Positions 44,665 to 56,953 of a stretch of 64,000 nt of DNA are shown piece after piece (within the stretch, counting starts at the first letter, position 1; each line of letters starts with the position of its first letter). Source of the DNA: Dallia pectoralis (Eukaryota; Chordata; Actinopteri; Esociformes; Umbridae); the NCBI GenBank assembly GCA_029465975.1, contig CM055728.1:28655052-28719051 (forward strand), written 5' to 3'. A model generated the notes under the pieces. The model searched no databases. It saw nothing but the letters and a program-made list of their open reading frames with translations, and was not told the origin of the DNA. The translations under genes and the position numbers were made by a program.

Positions 44665-46107
44665 GTTTTGTCGGTCCCTGCATATCCCTGCTCCTTTAAG
44701 TGAACCTCTCACTATTCGTGCACCGAACGAGATCTTCTAAGAATGGTGACGAAATATTCAATTGAGAATTGATTGGTCAGTAGGCGGTGCTTTTATTCGG
44801 GTTTATCTGTTATCTCGACTATAACCTGCTCCGGAGCAGGATAGGTTCGCATTCGCAGCATAAGTTACCATGTCGATGTAACGCGCTAAAAGGGTAACCA
44901 ACGTTGTGATACCGATAATCCAGGATTGAACCTGAAGTTACCTCGCTAACCACAAATCTTGTTCAGGCCTCAGGTGAATGTTACCTCCTAATAACAACAA
45001 CAACAGTCAGCACCTCGCTAAGTAACAAGCCATTCAGCGAGTTACTATCTACTAAAAGTGCCTGATTATAATCTACTCAGTATAGGATTGTCCTCAGGGC
45101 ACAGATGAATATTATCAGTGTCTCATCTCCACGCCTCTCTCTTTCTAGAAACTTCTCTCACTCATCCAGGATGTTGTTTGCCTGTGAAAGCGCCAACAGA
45201 CCTTAGGCCCAAATGCCACTGGGTTGCCTACCTGGAGCCTTGGTGTTCACCCAGGCCTATCAAGGCCAGGGCACTAGAGAGGGGACAGGGCTCGGTTTGG
45301 AATTCAGACACAGGTCGGTGCAAGACCTCCCACTCGACTCAAACACACAACACGTCCTTCTGAGTCTATTTGGCCAGCGGTGTGTGTTCAGACCATCTCC
45401 ACAGACCGTCTCCACAGACCGTCTCCACACACCGTCCAGCAGCATCTTGTTATAGCCCTGGTGTGGACTGACAGTGTGAGCCACTGATGGACGACATCTG
45501 GATGGTAGGTCAGGGTTTACCTCAGTTAGGCCTTGCGGTTTGTTGGACCAGCTCAATGGCACAAAGGGAATAGTGGTTCATACATGACCGCATACATCCA
45601 GTGTTGCCTCTGGTTCCCACATAAAATGGAACGGTGACCGGTGGTCCCAAAAAGTGTGAACTCCATGCTAGGTCCAGTCTAGGGCTGCAACACCAATTTT
45701 GAGAGATGCAGAGGATGTGTTGTCAAAGGCTACGTCTGAGGGAAGTTGCATATGACCAAAAAAACCTGCTAAAGGTACGGAAACACTTTCTGCTGAAGAA
45801 ATCCAAAATAGAGTTAGCGAAGATTTTAATTTATAATGGAACCTGGGAGTGTATTGATTGCCGATTTTAATCTATTAAATTTTTTAAATTGGTCAAATGT
45901 ATGTTTTTTACAATGAAACCGTAAATGCTCAGTCTAAACAGACATTTTGCCACACGAGTCCTAACTCTGCTGGACATCCACACTTTCCAGGCACCTAACA
46001 TTACGAATTTGACCAGAGTCTGACAGCGACGTTCAAAACGTCGAACACTGTCCTTATATCTATTTCAGACACCAGATCCATGTGAGTCAGGACCCTGCCT
46101 ATTAGTT

Positions 46108-46880
46108 TGAGTAGGACTCTGCCTATTTCTTTGAGTAGGACTCTGCCTATTTCTTTGAGTAGGACCCTGCCTATTAGTTTGAGTAGGACCCTGCCTATTT
46201 CTTTGAGTAGGACCCTGCCTATTAGTTTGAGTAGGACCCTGACTATTAGTTTGAGTAGGACCCTGACTATTAGTTTGAGTAGGACCCTGACTATTTCTTT
46301 GAGTAGGACCCTGCCTATTTCTTTGAGTAGGACCCTGTCTATTTCTTTGAGTAGGACCCTGACTATTTCTTTGAGTAGGACCCTGACTATTAGTTTGAGT
46401 AGGACCCTGACTATTAGTTTGAGTAGGACCCTGCCTATTTCTTTGAGTAGGACCCTGTCTATTTCTTTGAGTAGGACCCTGTCAATTTCTTTGAGTAGGG
46501 CCCTGCCTATTTCTTTGAGTAGGACCCTGCCTATTTCTTTGAGTAGGACCCTGCCTATTAGTTTGAGTAGGACCCTGCCTATTAGTTTGAGTAGGACCCT
46601 GCCTATTTCTTTGAGTAGGACCCTGCCTATTAGTTTGAGTAGGACCCTGCCTATTAGTTTGAGTAGGACCCTGCCTATTTCTTTGAGTAGGACCCTGCCT
46701 ATTTCTTTGAGTAGGACTCTGCCTATTTCTTTGAGTAGGACCCTGCCTATTTCTTTGAGTAGGACCCTGCCTATTTCTTTGAGTAGGACCCTGCCTATTT
46801 CTTTGAGTAGGACCCTGCCTATTTCTTTGAGTAGGACCCTCCCTGACTATTTCTTTGTGTAGGACCCTGACGATTTCTTT
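46108..46880. repeat. 24-bp minisatellite, about 32 copies
   Basis: The unit is AGTAGGACCCTGCCTATTTC + TTTG, with variants TATTAGTTTG and CTGACTATT. A combined variant series appears twice (about 46230-46380 and 46380-46470), showing block duplication. The long plus frame is an artefact. Confidence 0.95.
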
Positions 46881-47014
46881 GGAACAATGTTACCATGATG
46901 TTGTGATTAACGCTGTCTCCTCTGAACAGTTAAGGTTGAGGTGTGTCTGTTACTTATATTTAGGATAGCATTAATTGTGGTCAAAGGTCTTCTTGCATTA
47001 GGTCAGAAATCAAT

Positions 47015-47310
47015 TCTAAGTTAACTTTTTACAAGGCACACCTGGCAATTGAAAAGCTTTCCAGGTGACTACCTCATGAAGCAGGTTGAGAGAATTGGAA
47101 GAGTCTGCAAAGCTGTCATCAAGGCAAAGGGTGGATACTATGAACAATCTACACTATTAAATGTTGTATTATTTAATGTAGGAATCATGTAGTATCGCTT
47201 TATGGTTACTACATGATTCCATAGGTGTTATTTCATAGTTCTTATGTCTTCGCTATTATTCTGGAATGTGGAAAATGGAGAAAAAAAATACCCTGGAATG
47301 TGAATGTGTC
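47015..47310 (+). mobile_element. Tc1-like transposon end fragment
   Basis: ACAAGGCACACCTGGCAATT, ACTACCTCATGAAGCAGGTT, GGCAAAGGGTGGATACT and GGTTACTACATGATTCCATA, followed by TTATTCTGGAATGTGGAAAA, match in order the 3' end of a Tc1-like element very common in fish (from memory). No transposase coding is left. A 14-bp inverted repeat lies at 47181-47220. Confidence 0.6.
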
Positions 47311-47375
47311 AATCAGAACAAAAAGAGTTTCACAGTGTGACACCTACACTCGTAACGCCAGGGTAGTGGGTTCAA

Positions 47376-47430
47376 TGGCATTGATCACTATATATTCTTA
47401 ATACTCTTCGTATCTTAGTGATCAATGCCA
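47376..47430. repeat. 15-bp perfect inverted repeat
   Basis: TGGCATTGATCACTA (47376-47390) pairs with TAGTGATCAATGCCA (47416-47430); 25-nt spacer. The left arm directly follows a tRNA-like B-box remnant (GTAGTGGGTTCAA). Confidence 0.9.
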
Positions 47431-47999
47431 CTAAAAACATCCTTGTTCTGCGTAATACTATTAGCAGTCAATAGGAAGTGCACTCATCGACAGGTTGTCT
47501 TTCAGAGAACACCGCCTTGGGTTTCTTCAGACTCAGCAGGTGAAGCCAGGAGTGTGAGCAGGTTGTCAAGCACCGGGTCTATAATCAGCTACTGGGACAC
47601 AGTGTTTGATGCCGCCTGCTAGGAAACTGGCTAAACAAACCATATTAATAGACTCTGTCTGCTGCAGCCGGAGAGCCAGAGGACTCAGGAATCTGTGGGC
47701 TATAGTTGCCAGCAGCAGAGGGTGGAGAGTAGGGGAGTCCCTAGGAAAGACGGTGAGGGAGGAATGGGAGCGTGAAAGGGGAGAGCAGGAGCAAGAGAGA
47801 GGGGAAAGAAAGGACAGAGTAAGAGAGAAGAGAAACAGAGACAACAAGAAAACAGAGGGGAGAGAGAAGGGGTGGACTATTTGACAAATCAATGAAATTC
47901 TTTAAGATGAAGGGTGTTTGATAACTCAGGGGACAAGTGTGGCACTCACCCGCCCTGCCAGCCAGAAGTGACACGCTGTCAGAGTTAAACGTACCCGCT

Positions 48000-48330
48000 C
48001 CAATGACAAGAGAGAGACTGCTGCCTGGGCGTGTACAACACTGCCGCTGGCCAATGACAAGAGAGACGGCTGCATGTTCAACACTGCAGCCGGCCAATGA
48101 TAAGAGAGAGACTGCTGCCTGGGCATGTACAACACTGCAGCCCACCAATGACAGGAGAGAGACGGCTGCCTGGGCGTGTACAACACTGCCTCTGGCCAAT
48201 GACAAGAGAGACGGCGGCATGTTCAACACTGCAGCCGGCCAATGATAAGAAAGAGACTGCTGCCTGGGCATGTTCAACACTGCAGCCCACCAATGACAGG
48301 AGAGAGGCGGCTGCCTGGGCGTGTACAGCA
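48000..48330. repeat. Long-unit minisatellite (about 45-60 bp units) with higher-order pattern
   Basis: Units share CCAATGACAAGAGAGA, GGCTGC and TGTACAACACTGC or TGTTCAACACTGCAGC. Three unit types repeat in the same order, giving a repeat of roughly 160 bp seen twice. CCAAT recurs in each unit. Confidence 0.88.
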
Positions 48331-50505
48331 TGCCTATGTGTATTTTTGTAAACCAAGTGAACCTGAGATTTGATCAGTGGAAACATGGAACAAATGAAAC
48401 GCTATACGCACAAATGCCTAGGGGTCTTTCGGCTAAACCCGTGGCGGAGCAGGCAGACAATGCAGGAAAATACCGGGACCCAGCGGGGGTTTTCATGCAA
48501 TGAAATCAGAAACACTTTTACGTCTATTTATAAGGTGGATCATCGTCTGTGACAGGGTGGACAGGGGTTGGATTGCCTGAGTTGTTTTGATGCTATAACT
48601 ACAACATTTAAACAACACGAACTAGGCCAAGAAATAAGACAGTTGATCTCTGGGTTATGAACAACTGCTTGGCTGCTTTTGGCCAAAGACAATTGAGGTT
48701 AATTAATACCGGGTAATTACTGTAATATTTACGCGTAGAGTAGACTAGCCGTAAAGCACAAAAGATCTAAGCATGAGATCCATATGAGCAGGATAAAGCA
48801 ATGGTAAATTAATGCATATCGTTTCATAATCAAGACTCTTAAAATGGATGTCAGTTATTAAAATCAATAATAGAAAGGTAATCTTTGCATGATGAAATTC
48901 AAAGCATCAACAGAACACTTTCGGTTTTGAAATTGGACCACTGTTATATCGACATCAGCCAAAAATAATCTTATCGTGCATCCCTAGAACAAACCGTAGC
49001 CGTAACAAAGCTTGCAGTCAGGTTCAAAGTAAAAAAAAAATACAAATCAGATACATCTATTGAAGCAGTAAATTCCTTTTTTAGGGTCTTCTATAATTAA
49101 TCGCCCTTTAACTGATTTAATGGAATCTAAAAATATGAGAAGCCCTTTTCCTACATACCCATGCAAGGCAATTCTGATTTTATCACACTTCTAACCTGGA
49201 ATTCCCCTGGGTCATGGCATGTGCGCGCCCACACAGTCAACTGCTTTGCAACCACCTGAACTCCCTGAGGGAGTCTCTAGAGTTCAGAGAGACCAGGAAA
49301 CACCTGCCGACAATGCCTCCCCACTCTCAAGGCAATGCTGGCCAATGTGCAACTCCCGTGAGGCTTTTCAGTGAGGCAGCTAGCAGCGCGGTCAGGGTTC
49401 AAACGTGCGTCCTAGGCCATTGTGTCACCTCGGGTGCGTAACAGTTTGTCATAACGGAACAGTCTGTGTTTGTATAGCTGAACAGTGGACAGGGAACCAT
49501 TAAATATGCTGCTTTCATGATACCATCTCCCTCCAAATCGAAACCAAACATTTACTCTATGTTGTGTCTGAACTATCACACCTGACAGGACAGATGGAAA
49601 CCTTTCTGATTTGTGTGTCTGAAATCTGAATATCCATTTGAAAAATGGATGACAGAAACACACAATTGGATGTGATACTATCTTGAATACTGATCAACAC
49701 CGACAACTGTCTTTTATTATCGCATCTGTCAGGCCATAAACTAGGGCTTGGCTGTATTGCAAAAAAAATAAACATCTCAAATTATTTGTTATAAAAATCA
49801 TCTCATACAATGGGAAGGGGAACTTCCAGTCAATTATTGCTTGAATTCAATAGCAAACCTTAAAAAAGTATGTGAGTACCTGCCCAAAGGTGGTCAAATT
49901 TAGTTGGCAAATGCAATGCAGTGTTTTTAGGAAAAGAAAATGAGCACACAAGACAAGCACAAAATAATGGGGGAGGGATTTTCCAAACATTTTTCCAACA
50001 TTATTAAACATGAGGTAGAACAAGATATACAAATACTGTTGATTGTGGATTATGGTGAATCGTCCTGCTAATTGCACTCCACGTTTCGAAAAAAGCCTGG
50101 TTTGTTCACCCTGTCACTGTCTCTGGTTTTAAAGCAGATCTGTGGCAGGTGCCACTTGTGGTAAAAATCTGCTCCGAGGGCGCACCAGTGGCGGGCATGA
50201 AAAGATACTGGTTATGGTTTGTTGTTTAGCTCGTACATCACTGAAAGTGGGTGCATATTGACTCGTAGGCCGCAAAATTAAACTGCGTGCTCAGTAGGAA
50301 GATACCGTTTAACACGCCTTAACAGTTTGCTGGTGTTGCCTGACTTGCACTGCACAACTCGCCAACATGAATGTTTATTTCTGCTGAATCTGACTTCAAA
50401 AGGGCAAACCGCCCCGCCATATTACCAAAGTGGTTCTTCCTTTTTAGTCATTTTCTTCTAAATTGCTTTTCCTATCGATCCCACCCATCTTAACCATTCA
50501 TTCTG

Positions 50506-50541
50506 CATGAGCTGTCAGTGATTGAGCACTGACAGCTCATG
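50506..50541. repeat. 15-bp perfect hairpin, 6-nt loop
   Basis: CATGAGCTGTCAGTG (50506-50520) and CACTGACAGCTCATG (50527-50541) are exact reverse complements around the loop ATTGAG. CpG-containing sequence with a CCAAT-type motif (GATTGGCTG) follows at 50585. Confidence 0.92.
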
Positions 50542-52257
50542 GCACCTACCCGATCTGCCTCGCGGAGGCGTCGGTCGCTGCTTTTTGATTGGCTGTTTGC
50601 ATTATAAGCACGTTATAGGAGCGTTTAACAGTACCAAAATATGACTTCATCGAAAAAATATTACGTATGGTCCTCATCGACATCGTCTTTTTGTCATGAT
50701 TAAAATTGACAGTGTAGCTCTAACAGGCGAGGCGACACGTTACTCGATCTGTGGCTATGGACACTGCAACTCATTTAAAAAAGGTGCAATTATTGGTTTC
50801 GTACAAAACCCCAAAAACACGAACACCACATTAACTGCCACGTATTGATGCACATTAACTGCCACGTATTGATGCTGTGTAATTGCCTGTGACATTTTCA
50901 CTGATGTACCCAAATAAAATATTGTATGAAGAACACACATATTTTATAACATCCAGAAATAGGCGCACGGCTGCAAATGGGGTTTTGCAATAAAACTACT
51001 AACAAGGCCGAGAATGACCAGTCTGTGCGAATCAAAAGCAACCCCCCACCAACCCCACTGCCATCCATGTAATGGAACGATCTGCTGTCATCTAAAAGCC
51101 AGAACTGATCCCAGGTCAGCGTCTAGTGACCCACATTCCCATGTAAAGGTGATCGGGCTTGGAGATGCCTGGAGGGACGTTCACGAGAAGTGTCCAAGAT
51201 CACATTACAAAACCACAGATATCCTTATTTACTTATCGGACAGCCAAACAAGTACAACAAGCCGACTTCACACACCCACAAATAACTTTAAAGCTTGAAT
51301 AAATATGTCAATACTAATTAATGTAGGCAAGTAAATAGATATGGAGAGATGATACATGTCGATGTCCCCTAATCGTTTTATACAGGTCTGAAGTCGGTCA
51401 CAAGCAGCCACAGAATGGAGGACACTATGTTGAGGAACTTGAATGTCCCCGTGTTTTGACTGTATCAGCAATTTTGTTGCATTAATGTATATATAATATA
51501 GTATTTTGTTCTTCCAGTTAGAAACACATGGTGTGTTTCTGGTGGGAATTGATAACACGTCTAGTCAACCGAATACAGATTTAATTATAACATAAATGCT
51601 TAACATTCCGTGCAAATGTGAAAACGTCAAACTAAAACTGTGTTACAGTAGTTGTCTAGACAGGTTAGCATTTCAGCATGCTAGCCGAGACCCGAGATCA
51701 CTTTCATGCACAAGCCCCGCCTTTTCCCGCACAAGACTGCCCTTTTCCCCATGATTGGCTAAAAACATGTCAATAAGCACAATCTGGTTCCCCATTTGCT
51801 GACGGAACGATCAATCACTTCGGAAGGAACGTTGCGATTGGTTTATCACGATTTGCCTAAAAAGAAATGGGAGATTTCGCAAGCTACAACTTTCCACAGA
51901 GCTAACTTGGAACAGGCCGCTACTACAGGGAAAAGCAATGAGCAGCACGAAAAACTCCATGCATGACAACAGGAGCAAACTAATCGGTCGTGCAGTTTTG
52001 CTGATAATTAGATGACATTTTAGTTTTCCAAAAAGCAATCAACTTTCTGGCTTTATGCAGTGCACAGGCGAGCTAGAGTAGTGCGAGCGAGAAGATAAAC
52101 CACAACAGTTTGATCAACTAATTGGCCACTCCGATTCCATGACCGATGGACACGCACACACAAACTCTAACAACTTTCAAAACAACTATGTCACATTGTT
52201 AGCGGATTTGCATATCCATTTCATATTTTAACAATAATATACTGTTTACAAACTCAC

Positions 52258-52335
52258 CGTTGCGCCCCTCTCTCTCGCTCTCTGTCTCCTCTCTTGGAAT
52301 TTGACACTCCCTCCTCCCCGAGTCATCGCGAGGTT
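52258..52335 (-). other. atf7: Probable atf7 non-coding first exon
   Basis: On the minus strand a GC/GA-rich stretch (CTCGCGATGACTCGG ... GAGAGAGAGGGGCGCAACG) ends in a strong donor ACG|GTGAGTTT at 52258. CpG content and lack of ATG-led coding suit a 5'-UTR exon. The right boundary (start site) is not defined. It could belong to another transcript. Confidence 0.45.
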
Positions 52336-52343
52336 CTACGTCA
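52336..52343 (-). promoter_or_regulatory. CRE-like site at probable atf7 promoter
   Basis: CTACGTCA on the plus strand is TGACGTAG on the minus strand, one base from the CRE TGACGTCA, just upstream of the putative first exon. Confidence 0.4.
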
Positions 52344-54671
52344 GATTGTTCATAAACTCACATAACAAAGTGGGGTTGGAATTTTGAGTAACACCCCTTC
52401 AAAGGTTTGTCCTAACAGAGTCCTATTAGTATTATTTTACATTTCTGGGATGCTGTACTATATACAACTGACTCAGCACACAACACACATTTCATATGAA
52501 CATTAATCATACTCAGAATAATCTGAACGATGTTTTCAAAGCGGAGCTTTTAAAATATTTTTTGTCAACTGCAATTACCTTGCTCGTGTGTGTAGAAATG
52601 TAATACCTGAGTTTGTTTTTCTATTTCCCAATACTCCTTTTTGGTTTTCCAACTGTGTTGATCCGATTGTGTCTAATATGACACAAGAGTCTGCAACACA
52701 AATGGCATCTCTACCCCCTAAGCCTAAAAGGCCATGCTTAAAAAAATAATACACTAGAAAAAGAAAAGTCTTCCATATAGAATGTCTTGAATTATGCATG
52801 TAGTCCTTAAGATTCCATATCTTGCATAACCACAGCTGGGCTGCCATGGCTCGAACAATGGTCATGTAGACCCAGAGCACTAAAATCCTTCTAGATCTGG
52901 AATAACCCCGGCCAATTCCCTCTGCATGGAGATAGGCCTGTTATAAAGGAGGACAAGGGCAGTCCATTTATTACAACCGACTTACATACTCATAGATGTT
53001 ACATTTCAAGTGTTTCCATAATTTCATCCTAACATTTTCCTGATATACACAAGTACACATTCTGAATAGGACAACGATAGAAATAAATACTGTAGAGCAC
53101 GGTAGCAGGAATGTACAGCACAGCTAATTTTATAAAAACAAAATCCCGACATTGAACAGATGGAGTGAATGAACTAGGCTACTATATAAAGGAAGGTAAT
53201 GTGAGAGGGTAACTTTACTGTAGCTTTAGTTTCCTTCCTGAAATTCTCACTTTTTTCCTGCTGGGAAACCTACATCCAGCCTGTGTTAGAACATGGGGCT
53301 AAAATAAAGCTTTGGAAATACATATAAACAATAACTCTCAGTTAAATATAAGTTTTGTGCAGTGTGCTCCAACTTTCTGATAGGTAATCAAAGATACATT
53401 TTGCCATTGTTTCTTAGGAAACTGTGGGGAGATTAAAAATGTGTGTGTTGAAATACTTGAGTTATGTTGGGGTTGTTTTCAAACAATGACAGAAAAGTGA
53501 ACTACTAAGAGTGTCTGTCACTTTAAATACTTTCAGATAAACACTCAATTATGTTTTTTCACACTTTAATCTGTCGGTCTTCAGAAGTGTTACACCAACA
53601 GTGGCATTGAAGAATAAAGTGTTCGGTAAATAGGGTGTAATTCTGACCATTTTTTAAATAAAAACGGTGGGACACATTTTGGTTGTTATTAGATTTTCTG
53701 CAATAATGATGAAAACCAGACGCCCCCTGCTGGAATACTATAAAACTGCTTAAAATGAAAACGCCTGGAGGGCCAGTCAGGTTGTTGTCACATTTACATC
53801 AAGAGCAACGTTTCCACAGTCCAAAATCAAGTTGTAGACCTCACACAACACAGTCCATAGTATAAGGAAAAGCATTTACTTTTTTCCTTCATTATTTAGA
53901 CAGAAAAATCACGTTGCAGCTTTACATCATATACATATCATTGATATATACACATGGAAAACCCAAGCAAACCGAAACAAACAATCAACAACTGTCAAAA
54001 CGTGTCACAACTTTTCCTATGAACTAAATTACATTGTTTATCGCTTGTTTTCGTTACATTTATGTGAATACAATAAAAGTATATAAATAATCATGCCACT
54101 GTGTTTACCTAGTATTAACTTGTTTAAAATAAACATCCCTGTACATAGTTTGCTGGTAGCATTTATATATGAGGTGCACAGAAGGTTTAAATCAAAACTT
54201 AGTACCAAATAAAAATGTATGTAAAAAGGTAAGAAATAACCTAGTTATTTCAAAACATAGAAATTCTTAATTAGATTTCTCTACATTAGTGAACTTGAAC
54301 AACATTTGCTAGTGTAAACCCTCCTTCACATTTAATAAAATATTTTGAGCTCACCAAAATGCCAAATGAGCCACCTCACGTATGGCGCTTAACTGGCTGA
54401 ACTAATCATTTGGTCATAGGAGGTTCTAGGATGATATACAGATATATGTTAATCAGCGTTTTGTAACAACATCACTTCACTAGTACATTTCCATGTTAAT
54501 CACTGTAATAATGTACTCGATTATATTTTATAACAACATAAATCGAATGCTACTCAAGTTTTTTTATAACATTACTTTTTGGGTAGGGGTTGCAATACTG
54601 ATTTTGCAGACCCACTGAAGGAGAGGAACACACTGAAAATAAGATAATCAGACAAATGTTGATCGCACACA

Positions 54672-54707
<36 letters not shown>

Positions 54708-55048
54708 ACAAAAGTGCTACATTTTATGTCTCCCGCACTTACAGACTGAATTATGAGACCGTTTATCTCACCTCAGACTTAAGGAATCGCTCGTTCACAT
54801 TAAGGAAAACTATTGTTGTGAAGATATATGTTGAGCTGGTAATAATAAACGGTCCAATAACCCGATCCAGAGCTGTGACGGGTGCATGCAACTGACCTCT
54901 GCTTTATCATTCAAGGATACCATGGCAACAATAATTTGAGCTTAGCGCACAGAGTTCAAGTCTAAATATGAACAACAGCCTCACACCCCCAAACCACAAA
55001 CCCCCAATAACCCCTCCCCCATAATGTCCCACCCACCTCCCCGCCAAC
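52344..55048 (-). other. asb8 3' UTR and asb8-atf7 intergenic DNA
   Basis: AT-rich, no coding potential. A candidate minus-strand AATAAA (plus TTTATT) lies at about 52966-52971. A (CA)n tract is at 54666-54705. The boundary between UTR and spacer cannot be placed. Confidence 0.4.
54666..54705. repeat. (CA)n microsatellite
   Basis: About 18 CA dinucleotides, probably in the asb8 3' UTR. Confidence 0.95.
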
Positions 55049-55684
55049 TCAGTTTCTCAGCAGCAAATACTCTTTGACCGACTCTGGTAAAGGCAGCTCT
55101 TTCACCGCGGTGGGCAGGAACCTCACTCCCAGACTCTGCCGGACGACACACCGGGTCAATGAGCGCAGCGTCGGCGCCTCTGCCACAATGCCGGTCAGCT
55201 TGGCCAGGAGCTGTGGGTCCTTACTGAGCTCTTTGGGCAAGGTCCCGTCGGCCCGGCGGATCTCAAAGCGCCCCGCCGCCCGGCACAGGAGCTCCAGGCA
55301 CCTCTCCTCTTGCTCGGTGCCTAGGCCGCGGGCCAGCAGGGCCACCAGGCGAGAGATGGGTGTCTGGCCCCTCAGGTTGGTGACACGCACCTGGGCGCCA
55401 TACTCCAGCAGTACGCGGACGCTCTCCAAGTTCCCCTTCATGGCGGCCCAGCTCAGTGGCGTGTCATTGTTGTAGTCCCGGGCGTTGGGGCAGGCGCCGC
55501 TCTCCAGCAGAGCCCGGACACACTCTGGGTTGTCCTTGAATGCCGCCCAGTGCAGCGGCGTGTCCTTGTTGCCGTCCAGGGCGTCGGGCAGGGCGCCGTA
55601 CTCAAGCAGGAGCTCCACGCAGCCCTCGTCTTTCTCCGCCGCATAGTGCAACGCTGTGCGGTTGTAGCCGTCCAGAGCGTTCAC
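55049..55684 (-). CDS. asb8: asb8 coding exon 3 (residues 79-289)
   Basis: Encodes VNALDGYNRTALHYAAEKDE onward, three ankyrin repeats, linker and SOCS box, then TGA. GC-rich relative to the surrounding DNA. Acceptor TCTGTTCAG. Confidence 0.96.
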   Translation of the reverse strand: MNALDGYNRTALHYAAEKDEGCVELLLEYGALPDALDGNKDTPLHWAAFKDNPECVRALLESGACPNARDYNNDTPLSWAAMKGNLESVRVLLEYGAQVRVTNLRGQTPISRLVALLARGLGTEQEERCLELLCRAAGRFEIRRADGTLPKELSKDPQLLAKLTGIVAEAPTLRSLTRCVVRQSLGVRFLPTAVKELPLPESVKEYLLLRN

Positions 55685-56953
55685 CTGAACAGACAGAGTT
55701 GCCAGGTTACAATACAATTATGCCTTTACATTCGTATAATCACTATTATTATTAAAAGGTAATAATAAGACTCCTGCAACATGCACCAAAATAAGAGATC
55801 AAAGAACTACCTGACCTCTGACCTTTAACCCCAAGCTATTGAAGACGGTGCATCCAAGCCTGGCACAACAACCATATAGGGGATGTTTTCTAATTTTTTA
55901 TGCAGAAGAACCCTCCCCATCTAACCTGAGCAAATCATTTCATATTACCCAAAAGCAGTTAACCAGTCAAAATAGAAGCTCACTTCATTTAGCTTGCTAG
56001 TTGCTAGTTGCTCTTGAAACATGACCTTATCACAGACATGTTTTTTTTATTACATTGTTTTCAATGTTTAATATATAGACATATGTGAATTCCCCTCTCC
56101 CACACATTCAGACTCCTTTTGCAGCGGCGGCATAGCCTGTCGGCACGCCCCAGGCGACACAACCAAGGAGATTTTATGAGACAGTAACGGTCTTGTGCTG
56201 CCCTGAACTTGTGCCAGATTGTGAAGCTACAGCCCAGAAATTATTGCTTGGGTACACCAGACAAGGGGAAAAAGTGGAGGGAGGGCATTGGGTGGTAGAC
56301 AAAGCCAATCAAGTCAAAGTCTATTGTTGCGGGAACTTGTTATTGGCTAATAAAGTCCATGTTTGATCATTTATTTCACCAGGAACTAGATTAGGATGTA
56401 AACAAAACAAAAAAGCGTGCAGAAACATGCTATGCGACTATCCAGCTTATATAGAAAGAGTTAAAAAGAAACATGGCACTTTTTTACATACCTCCGCTCC
56501 CTTCTCCAACAACAGCTCCACGCAGTCCGTATCCGCCACCATACAGGCACAGTGAAGGGGCTTCAGAGTGCCATGCATGCGGTTCACATCGGCTCCCTAG
56601 CGGTGGACAGGCAACGATACATCACTGACAACAGCAGCAAGCAAAATACCAATAGACACAGACATCGTAGACAAGTAATACTCCACAACACCAGGTACTT
56701 CATGTACAGGGGCGATGTATGACATCGTGGAACTTGTGTTTCCTACAGTAAGTGCACAGTGGTGTCACAGTGGTGACTTTTAATTGTTTTATCGTTATAG
56801 TTTACATTCTACCAGCCAACCTACCCTTCGAATGAGATCTTCAACATTGTCGTGTGGGAAAGAGCGAATGGCGGCAATTGTGCGGATGAGCCGCTCGGAC
56901 AGGGAATATTTACTCTGAATAGACTGCATGATGTACCACATAGTAGAGCTCAT
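55049..56953 (-). CDS. asb8: ASB8 (ankyrin repeat and SOCS box protein 8), 3 coding exons, 289 aa
   Basis: ASB proteins are substrate adaptors of Cullin-5/Elongin B-C ubiquitin ligases: ankyrin repeats bind the target and the SOCS box binds Elongin C and Cul5. Joined exons (56825-56953, 56492-56596, 55049-55684) give 289 aa against 288 in human ASB8. The start MSSTMWYIMQSIQSKYSLSE and the sequence through FPHDNVEDLI are typical. Ankyrin repeats run from about residue 50 to 180 (TLKPLHCACMV, NRTALHYAAEKD, DTPLHWAAFKD, DTPLSWAAMKGN). The SOCS box at the C-terminus has the BC-box SLTRCVVRQSL and the Cul5-box LPLPESVKEYLL. The last two residues RN differ from mammals. No frameshift is seen. Confidence 0.96.
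56492..56596 (-). CDS. asb8: asb8 coding exon 2 (residues 44-78)
   Basis: Encodes GADVNRMHGTLKPLHCACMV then ADTDCVELLLEKGAE, the first ankyrin repeat. Acceptor CCGCTAG, donor GAG|GTATGT. Confidence 0.95.
56825..56953 (-). CDS. asb8: asb8 coding exon 1 (residues 1-43)
   Basis: Exon spans 56825-57038; acceptor TTTTTCTAG before 57038 leaves 85 nt of 5' UTR. The ATG at 56953 is weak by context (C at -3), and a second in-frame Met is at residue 5. Ends DLIRR, donor AGG|GTAGGT, phase 0. Confidence 0.94.

Larger units (their letters stand above)
43134..52257 (-). other. atf7 5'-UTR intron
   Basis: If the first exon ends at 52258, this 9.1-kb intron separates it from the exon holding the ATG. It contains the arrays at 44496, 46108 and 48000, a Tc1-like remnant, SINE-like fragments and two hairpins. 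Other 5'-UTR exons may be hidden in it. The stretches 44665-46105 and 48345-50500 show no other feature apart from a decayed interspersed repeat at about 49210-49440. Confidence 0.45.

Noticed and set aside
46107..46862. 251-codon plus frame
   Set aside because: 24-bp array inside the atf7 5'-UTR intron.
55074..55475. 133-codon plus-strand frame
   Set aside because: Antisense shadow of asb8 exon 3.
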